A stretch of DNA of 9,338 nt, taken from Acidobacteriota bacterium. Its GTDB lineage: Bacteria > Acidobacteriota > Terriglobia > Terriglobales > Acidobacteriaceae. The translations under genes were made by a program, and so were the position numbers. The stretch covers positions 1 to 9,338 of the forward strand of contig JAJZDO010000149.1 of assembly GCA_021805955.1 (NCBI GenBank), in the 5' to 3' direction. Positions 4,833 to 9,338 of the stretch are shown piece after piece; positions within the stretch are counted from its first letter, which is position 1; every line of letters begins with the position of its first letter. The notes under the pieces were generated by a model. That model saw only the letters and a program-made list of their open reading frames with translations, had not been told where the DNA came from and did not search any database.

Positions 4833-5705
4833 ATGAAGAATTTCTGCCTTGCATCTGCCCTGGTTGTGCTCTCTGCGCCGTGCGCGCTGGCTCAGTCAAC
4901 GATTACAGTGAAAGGCGCCGTAAAAGGCCCAGACGGCTCTCCGGCCGCAGGCGCTGTCGTTACCTTGACCGATACAACAACGAACACAATTTCCCGGACA
5001 ACAGCTAACAAGAAGGGACGGTATTCGATCGACGTCCTGACAGACCCGAGAAATCATTACAGCATCGCGGCCAAACTCACGGACATCGACAGTCCGGCAC
5101 AGGTCGTAAATTCAAAAAGTCCAGACCAGACGATTGATCTGCAACTATCGCGGTCCAATACCGGGCCGTCGAATGAGCCAACGACATTCACATCGCCCAC
5201 CAGCGTCCTGCAGGACGGAACACCGGTTCGCCTCGTACTTGAAGAAACTTTATCTTCCAAGGACGCTCGTGTAGGGCAGGAGGTCGTGTTCAACGTCATC
5301 GATGATGTGATCGTCAATGGCCACCTCCTCATCGCCCATGGGGCACTCGCCAAGGGAACCGTAACCGAGGCGCAAGCCAAACGGCGGATGGGTAAGGCGG
5401 GCAAACTGAACGTCAATATTGACTATGCCCTGATGACAAATGGCGACCGCGCTGCACTGCGTGCGGTAAAAGACGCGAAAGGCGATGGACGGGGTGCGGC
5501 CGTGACGACCGGCGTTGTCGCAACCGCGATTGTATTCTTCCCCGCTGCACCGCTCTTTCTGCTCATGCACGGCAAAGATATTTCGATTCCGAAAGGCACT
5601 GAGATTACAGCTTTTGTGAATGGAAACCTTCGCTTCGATCCGGCGAAGTTTGCGAAAGCGGCAGCAGATTTGCAACCACCTCAACCGATCATCCGGAGGA
5701 ATTGA
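4833..5705 (+). CDS. Secreted protein with carboxypeptidase-regulatory-like N-domain
   Basis: The 290-residue product has a Sec signal peptide (1-20, cleavage after ALA). The first domain, about 24-105, is a prealbumin-like beta fold of the carboxypeptidase regulatory kind: TVKGAVKGPDGSPAAGAVVT, then NKKGRYSIDV. Such domains are very common in secreted acidobacterial proteins and usually mediate binding or act as structural modules. A second domain, about 125-265, starts with DGTPVRLVLEETLSSKDARV, continues with GQEVVFNVIDDVIVNGHLLI and ends with IPKGTEITAFVNG. It recalls the conserved bacterial module in which a durable, non-zero 'lower limit' surface domain carries an alanine and glycine-rich loop; I do not know its function. 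The hydrophobic stretch 223-245 may be a membrane-associated hairpin. GAGG stands eight bases before the ATG. It is the first gene of a four-gene operon; its stop is five bases from the next ATG. Confidence 0.85.
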   Translation: MKNFCLASALVVLSAPCALAQSTITVKGAVKGPDGSPAAGAVVTLTDTTTNTISRTTANKKGRYSIDVLTDPRNHYSIAAKLTDIDSPAQVVNSKSPDQTIDLQLSRSNTGPSNEPTTFTSPTSVLQDGTPVRLVLEETLSSKDARVGQEVVFNVIDDVIVNGHLLIAHGALAKGTVTEAQAKRRMGKAGKLNVNIDYALMTNGDRAALRAVKDAKGDGRGAAVTTGVVATAIVFFPAAPLFLLMHGKDISIPKGTEITAFVNGNLRFDPAKFAKAAADLQPPQPIIRRN

Positions 5706-5710
5706 AGATC

Positions 5711-6463
5711 ATGAACGACTCTATGGCCGCGATCGATAACGCTGGCGCTGGATTAAGTCAGGTGGAGCGGGTCGTCGACACTTATGTCGCACCCACCAAG
5801 ACGTTTACCGATATCCGCCGCAATTCCAGTTGGTGGTTGCCGTTTCTGTTGAGTGTGCTGGTCGGCCTGGCATTCGTCTACTCTGTGGATCGCAAGATCG
5901 GCTTTGATCAGGTGGCGCAGGCGACCATCAATCGCAGCGCCACAACCCAGCAGCGCATGAGCACAATGAGCGATGCCCAGCGGGAAAGTACCGTTCAGCT
6001 CATTGCAAAGACGACGCGTATTTCCAGCTGTGCAACTCCACTGTTTCTGCTGATTATCGGGCTGGTCTGCGCCGGTTTTCTAATGCTGAGCTTCAACCTC
6101 GGGCTGGGAGCGAAGGCCAGTTTTTCGCAGTATCTGGCCATCTGGTTTTACGCCAGCTTGCCTTTCCTGATTAGGACTCTGCTGGCGGCCATCACGATCT
6201 TTGCCGGGGGTGCATCCGATCAGTTTGATATGCGCAATCCGGTGGGCACAAATATTGGATGGTATCTCAGTTCCGATACTCCGGCGTGGGTGAAGGCGCT
6301 GCTCTCTTCGGCCGACCTGTTTACAATCTGGGTAGTGCTGTTGCTGATTCTTGGCTGCGCAACAGTCACGCGTGTCAAGCGCAGCAGTGCGGCGATCGTG
6401 ATCATCGGCTGGTGGATTCTGATCATTGTCGGCACCACCGTGACGGCAGCCTTTAACGGATAG
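5711..6463 (+). CDS. Yip1-family integral membrane protein
   Basis: The 250-residue protein has about five hydrophobic segments, near residues 41-58, 107-129, 141-166, 198-219 and 227-247. An N-terminal motif (RVVDTYVAPTKTFTDIRRNS) is characteristic of bacterial YIP1-domain proteins, in which a short amphipathic segment ending in P-x-x-x-F precedes the first helix. The bacterial members lie in the cytoplasmic membrane and have no firm biochemical function. I chose ATG at 5711, preceded by GGAGG with 11 intervening bases, over TTG at 5702, which is only two bases from that site. Translation is probably coupled to the preceding gene, whose stop is at 5703-5705. The second segment contains a cysteine pair (107 and 120) of unknown meaning. 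Confidence 0.82.
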   Translation: MNDSMAAIDNAGAGLSQVERVVDTYVAPTKTFTDIRRNSSWWLPFLLSVLVGLAFVYSVDRKIGFDQVAQATINRSATTQQRMSTMSDAQRESTVQLIAKTTRISSCATPLFLLIIGLVCAGFLMLSFNLGLGAKASFSQYLAIWFYASLPFLIRTLLAAITIFAGGASDQFDMRNPVGTNIGWYLSSDTPAWVKALLSSADLFTIWVVLLLILGCATVTRVKRSSAAIVIIGWWILIIVGTTVTAAFNG

Positions 6464-6501
6464 CTTGTGTTCAGCGGGGCAGAAGAACTGCCGGAGTTTC
6501 G

Positions 6502-6807
6502 ATGAGCGATTGGATTCAGATCTGCAGCGCCTCCGAATTGCCTGCGGAGGGAGCTGCAAAGGAATTTTCCGCGGGAACGCACACACTGTGCGTTGCCATG
6601 ATTGATGGCGAGCCCCTGGCCCTGGATAATGTGTGCCCACACCGTGGCGGCCCGCTGGCCGAGGGCACTATTGAAGACGGCAAGGTGATCTGCCCGTGGC
6701 ATCAATGGGAGTTCGACCTGGCCACCGGCGCGGCGACCGATGGCAGCGGCTCGGTGGCCGCGTATCCTCTGCGCCGGGATGGCGACGCTATCCTGGCCAA
6801 GGTTTAA
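6502..6807 (+). CDS. Rieske [2Fe-2S] ferredoxin-type protein
   Basis: A 101-residue single-domain Rieske protein. The two cluster-binding boxes are CPHRGG (Cys45, His47) and CPWHQWEFD (Cys64, His67), the canonical spacing of the NirD/dioxygenase-ferredoxin group. There is no signal peptide or transmembrane anchor, so it is a soluble cytoplasmic electron carrier or a stand-alone small subunit. Because the second box lacks the disulfide cysteines of cytochrome bc1 Rieske proteins, it is of the low-potential ferredoxin type. ATG at 6502 follows GGAG by seven bases. It sits between the Yip1 gene (38 bases upstream) and the SRPBCC gene (13 bases downstream). No oxygenase or reductase partner is in the window, so the partner enzyme is unknown. 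Confidence 0.95.
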   Translation: MSDWIQICSASELPAEGAAKEFSAGTHTLCVAMIDGEPLALDNVCPHRGGPLAEGTIEDGKVICPWHQWEFDLATGAATDGSGSVAAYPLRRDGDAILAKV

Positions 6808-6820
6808 GCGGGCGGCCACG

Positions 6821-7291
6821 ATGCCCCATGTGTACCTGCTGGAAAAGCAGCAGTGGGTTCCCAGCCCCATCGAGAAGGTCTTTCCTTTTTTTGCCGATGC
6901 GGCCAACCTGCAGGAGTTGACCCCGGACTGGCTGCGCTTCTCCATCCTTACGCCCCAGCCCGTCGCCATGCACCCCGGTGCCCTGATCGATTACAAGCTT
7001 CACTGGCACGGGATACCGATGCGCTGGCGGACAGAGATCACCCTGTGGGAGCCACCCCTGCGCTTTCAGGATCTGCAGCTTCGCGGTCCGTATGCCTTGT
7101 GGCGGCATACTCACAGCTTTGTTGCGAAGAATGGCGGCACCGAGCTGGTGGATCGAATCGAATATGCGCTGCCCTTCGGCCCGCTTGGCCGCATCGCACA
7201 CGGAATCTCCGTCCGCCGGGATGTTGAGAGGATCTTCGACTACCGCTGGAAAAAGGTCGAAGAGCTCTTCGGCGCCACACCGCGCCGGTAA
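6821..7291 (+). CDS. SRPBCC-fold (START/cyclase-like) protein
   Basis: The 156-residue product matches the SRPBCC 'polyketide cyclase/coenzyme Q-binding' superfamily: a strand-start motif EKQQWVPSPIEKVFPFFADA (about 8-27), the mid-chain LWEPPLRFQDLQ and the conserved GTELVDRIEYALPFGPLG (about 106-123), ending with a long C-terminal helix (DVERIFDYRWKKVEELF). The fold makes a deep hydrophobic pocket for lipids or aromatic compounds. Small family members of this type are often annotated as cell-division inhibitor SulA-like or ligand-binding proteins; the ligand here is unknown. The frame stays open upstream across the Rieske stop, but the homologous region starts at MPHVYLLEKQQW, so ATG 6821 is the start. 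Its ribosome site is weak and coupling to the Rieske gene (stop 13 bases before) is likely. The gene ends the operon and converges on the gene at 7317. Confidence 0.85.
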   Translation: MPHVYLLEKQQWVPSPIEKVFPFFADAANLQELTPDWLRFSILTPQPVAMHPGALIDYKLHWHGIPMRWRTEITLWEPPLRFQDLQLRGPYALWRHTHSFVAKNGGTELVDRIEYALPFGPLGRIAHGISVRRDVERIFDYRWKKVEELFGATPRR

Positions 7292-7316
7292 GCTACGGGG
7301 CGCGCGCCTTTAAACC

Positions 7317-8003
7317 TCAGCGGGCTGCCGCCAACTCCGCCGGACACTTCGCCGCGATCCACGCACGATAGCTGCCGTCGCGCCGCGGATTGAAGTGACT
7401 TCCGGGACAAACCGGGCAGCCAGCCGCAATCCGCAGCTGCTCACTCCAGGAGCGCTTACTCTTTGCATCCGGCTCCCAAAGCTCCTGCACCTGCGGCCCG
7501 ACCGACGCCAGCGAAATATCGAGCCCAGGCGCAGCATCTTTCACCCACGCCGGTCCTGTCGCGCTGGCCAGATTCCCTGGCTCCGGCGAATAGCTCCCAC
7601 TGCATCCTCTACCTTTGTCGTCCGTACATGTGGCGCTGGCAGAGGCTTTCATGCCCGTGTGTCCGCGCTTTCCCATCGTCTGGGCGTGCGGGGCCGACGC
7701 AAAGATATCGGGGCCGGTCGGATTGTCCGCGGCGACCGAAGGCAGCGCCATTCCAATGTCCACGACCGCGTCGGCCTGCTTTTCATCCAGCACCACAGTC
7801 AGACAGGTATCCTGCGTGATTTGAGCCGCCACAGATGCGGATTGTCCCGCCAGTCCCGGTGCCTGCACCGCGACCTTGCGAATCGGCCGGCCATCCGCAG
7901 TTGTCACCACACGTATCTCGCGATGACGCGCGCTCGCGGATCCCCCCAGCAGTAAGATCACACCTAAGAATCCGGCCGAGATGCTCAGCTTGCCTGCCTT
8001 CAT
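7317..8003 (-). CDS. Secreted cysteine-containing protein of unknown function, 228 aa
   Basis: The N-terminus MKAGKLSISAGFLGVILLLG followed by GSASA is a Sec signal, cleaved about residue 25. The mature protein is rich in Ala, Ser, Gly and Pro and has six cysteines (67, 126, 134, 196, 199 and 220), including a CPVC motif at 196-199. An even number in an exported protein suggests disulfides; the CxxC could be structural or metal-binding rather than redox active, since no thioredoxin fold is visible. The stretch VVLDEKQADAVVDIG (70-84) resembles the 'ADLVV' segment of small acidobacterial lipoprotein-like proteins. The ATG at 8001-8003 follows GAGAGG by six bases. The gene begins 12 bases after the fabD stop and is probably cotranscribed with it. 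I do not recognise a named family. Confidence 0.8.
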   Translation of the reverse strand: MKAGKLSISAGFLGVILLLGGSASARHREIRVVTTADGRPIRKVAVQAPGLAGQSASVAAQITQDTCLTVVLDEKQADAVVDIGMALPSVAADNPTGPDIFASAPHAQTMGKRGHTGMKASASATCTDDKGRGCSGSYSPEPGNLASATGPAWVKDAAPGLDISLASVGPQVQELWEPDAKSKRSWSEQLRIAAGCPVCPGSHFNPRRDGSYRAWIAAKCPAELAAAR

Positions 8004-8015
8004 CGATGCCTCTCT

Positions 8016-8969
8016 TTACGCGGCCAGCGCGGCCAATGTCTTTTCGAGCGACGCAACATTTTCAACGCCGAGACATGTCTGCGCGCGATCCAGTTGCCGC
8101 AGCAGCCCGCAGAGTACACGGCCCGGTCCCACTTCGACGAAATGTGTCGCGCCCGCCGCGATCAACGCCTGCTCGCACTCCACCCAGCGCACCGCGCCCG
8201 TCACCTGCCGGATCAGCGTGTCGCGCGCAACATCTGCATCCTGCACCCATCGAACATCTACATTGCACAGGACAGGAATCTTCGGTCCGGCGAAAGCAAT
8301 GCTTGAAAAGTCAGCGGCCAGTGACCGCTCTGCCGGTTCCATCAGCTTGCAGTGGAAGGGAGCGCTGACCGGCAGCATCACGGTGCGCTTGGCGCCGCGC
8401 TCTTTCAGCAGCGCGACCGCTGCCTCCACCGCCGGCGCTGCGCCGGAGATCACCGTCTGCTCAGGGGAATTGTAGTTCGCGGGCTGCACCACGCCGGCCG
8501 TCGCGGCGACCGCGGCGCAGGCATCAGCCACCTGCTCAGGCGGCAGCCCGAGCACCGCGGCCATTGCGCCCTCTCCCGCAGGGACAGCCCGCTGCATATA
8601 CCGGCCGCGATTGCGCACCGCGCGCACCGCATCCCCAAAGGAAAGCGTTCCCGCCGCTACGTGCGCCGAATACTCCCCCAGCGAATGCCCTGCAGCCATC
8701 GCGGGCTGGAAGCCATGCTCGGCAAGCACGCGATGCGCAGCCACGGAAACTGTAAGAATGGCCGGCTGCGTATTCTCCGTCAGCTTCAGGTCATCTTCCG
8801 GCCCCTCAAAGCAAAGCCGCGAAAGCGAAAATCCCAGAGCCTCATCCGCTTCCTGAAACGTCTCGCGGGCGATGGGGAAGTGTTCATGAAGATCGAATCC
8901 CATGCCAACAACCTGGGAACCCTGGCCGGGAAACAGAAAGGCTAGCTTTTTTGCGGACGTATCGTTCAT
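8016..8969 (-). CDS. fabD: Malonyl-CoA:ACP transacylase
   Basis: FabD moves the malonyl group from CoA to acyl carrier protein, supplying the extender for type II fatty acid synthesis in the cytoplasm. The 317-residue product shows the family landmarks: FPGQGSQ (13-19), the nucleophilic Ser96 in GHSLGEY, Arg121 in RNRGRYMQ that binds the malonyl carboxylate, His206 in SAPFH of the catalytic pair, and the C-terminal VEVGPGRVLCGLL. Length is normal (about 310). A longer frame continues 65 residues upstream to 9164, but that extension overlaps prmC in another frame. ATG 8967-8969 directly precedes the conserved LAFLFPGQGSQ and has AGGGAAG four bases before it, so it is the start. It is flanked by prmC (79 bases upstream) and the secreted-protein gene (12 bases downstream), all on the minus strand. 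The usual fabH, acpP and fabG neighbours are not in the window. Confidence 0.97.
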   Translation of the reverse strand: MNDTSAKKLAFLFPGQGSQVVGMGFDLHEHFPIARETFQEADEALGFSLSRLCFEGPEDDLKLTENTQPAILTVSVAAHRVLAEHGFQPAMAAGHSLGEYSAHVAAGTLSFGDAVRAVRNRGRYMQRAVPAGEGAMAAVLGLPPEQVADACAAVAATAGVVQPANYNSPEQTVISGAAPAVEAAVALLKERGAKRTVMLPVSAPFHCKLMEPAERSLAADFSSIAFAGPKIPVLCNVDVRWVQDADVARDTLIRQVTGAVRWVECEQALIAAGATHFVEVGPGRVLCGLLRQLDRAQTCLGVENVASLEKTLAALAA

Positions 8970-9048
8970 AACTTCCCTATTCAAGCCGAACAGGCGGGCG
9001 CGTTGCAACGAGAACTTCCGTGAGAAGGCAGCGGCCGCGCACCGCGGC

Positions 9049-9338
9049 TCAGTCCGGCCGCTGCCCGATAGCAACCCGCGGAATTCCCTGAAGATCGGCA
9101 ACAAACTCCACGGCACGCCAACCGCGTAGCAAAGCGGCAACCGCGTCGCGCTGATTGTAGCCAATCTCCATGAAAAGCCATCCGCCGGCTACCAAAGCAG
9201 CCGGCGCCGCATCCACCAGACGCTGGATGACCTCCAGGCCCGATTTTCCGGCAAACAGCGCCTGCTCCGGTTCATGGTCGCGCACCTCGACCGGCAACTT
9301 TTTTCGCTCGCCCGTCGCAATATACGGGGGATTGGACA
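9049..9338 (-). CDS. prmC: Release factor glutamine N5-methyltransferase, C-terminal part (cut by window edge)
   Basis: PrmC (HemK) methylates the glutamine of the GGQ motif in peptide chain release factors, using S-adenosylmethionine. The window holds the last 95 or so residues. The right edge begins at the catalytic NPPYI motif (minus-strand codons 9333 down to 9319), which binds the glutamine side chain. It continues with EVRDHEPEQALFAGKSGLEV, the conserved post-NPPY block (usual consensus V-x-x-E-P-x-x-A-L-x-x-G-x-x-G-L). Then come GGWLFMEIGYNQ, the 'E-I-G-x-x-Q' motif, and a C-terminal strand RVAIGQRPD before TGA at 9049-9051. The SAM-binding N-terminal half lies outside the window. fabD follows 79 bases downstream. 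Confidence 0.93.
   Translation of the reverse strand, partial: SNPPYIATGERKKLPVEVRDHEPEQALFAGKSGLEVIQRLVDAAPAALVAGGWLFMEIGYNQRDAVAALLRGWRAVEFVADLQGIPRVAIGQRPD

Noticed and set aside
6080..6969. Minus-strand frames of 186 and 249 codons
   Set aside because: They are antisense to the Yip1, Rieske and SRPBCC genes, cross several gene borders and show no domain.
7299..7308. GGCGCGCGCC palindrome between the convergent genes as a bidirectional terminator
   Set aside because: As a hairpin it gives only three or four pairs with a tiny loop, so it is not a convincing terminator.
8970..9164. A 65-residue N-terminal extension of FabD
   Set aside because: It overlaps the prmC coding end in another frame and precedes the conserved FabD start; the ATG at 8969 has its own ribosome site.
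1..9338. CRISPR array, intact transposase or integrase, tRNA or rRNA genes
   Set aside because: No regularly spaced repeat series, no recombinase motif and no complete tRNA or rRNA sequence was seen on either strand apart from tmRNA.

Overview
The window looks like a chromosomal segment of an Acidobacteriota species of the Terriglobia type. The grounds are a GH79 glycosidase that closely parallels the Acidobacterium capsulatum enzyme, a GC-rich core, several small secreted proteins of a kind common in that phylum, and a tmRNA tag (ANNNLALAA) that I remember as acidobacterial. The taxonomic call is inference; no 16S rRNA is present.

Left part (1-1944): accessory DNA. A 21-bp perfect direct repeat (585-605 and 1924-1944) corresponds to the 3' end of the tmRNA gene, including the encoded CCA. 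It brackets about 1.34 kb of visibly AT-richer DNA. This is the signature of an element integrated into the 3' end of ssrA. The bracketed segment holds a 125-aa coiled-coil protein with a C-terminal membrane anchor (748-1125, +), an unrecognised 106-aa protein (1145-1465, -), and a decayed phage-type YopX gene (1565-1898, +) with two single-base frameshifts and no normal start. No integrase is visible. Outside the repeat, 1-584 holds at most one doubtful 36-residue membrane peptide.

Middle (1924-4727): the minus-strand tmRNA gene with a consensus TATAAT and a hairpin in its presumed 5' leader; a strong 19-bp-stem terminator that insulates it from the upstream gene; a 201-aa secreted protein of unknown function; and a Tat-exported GH79 beta-glucuronidase-like enzyme.

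Right (4833-7291, +): a probable four-gene operon: a secreted protein with a carboxypeptidase-regulatory-like domain, a Yip1-family five-helix membrane protein, a small Rieske [2Fe-2S] ferredoxin, and an SRPBCC-fold protein. A divergent intergenic region (4728-4832) separates it from the GH79 gene.

Far right (7317-9338, -): prmC (C-terminal part, cut by the window edge), fabD, and a 228-aa secreted cysteine-containing protein, all co-oriented and closely spaced. prmC and fabD are housekeeping genes for release-factor methylation and malonyl loading in fatty acid synthesis. The operon at 4833-7291 converges on this cluster with only 25 bases between stop codons.
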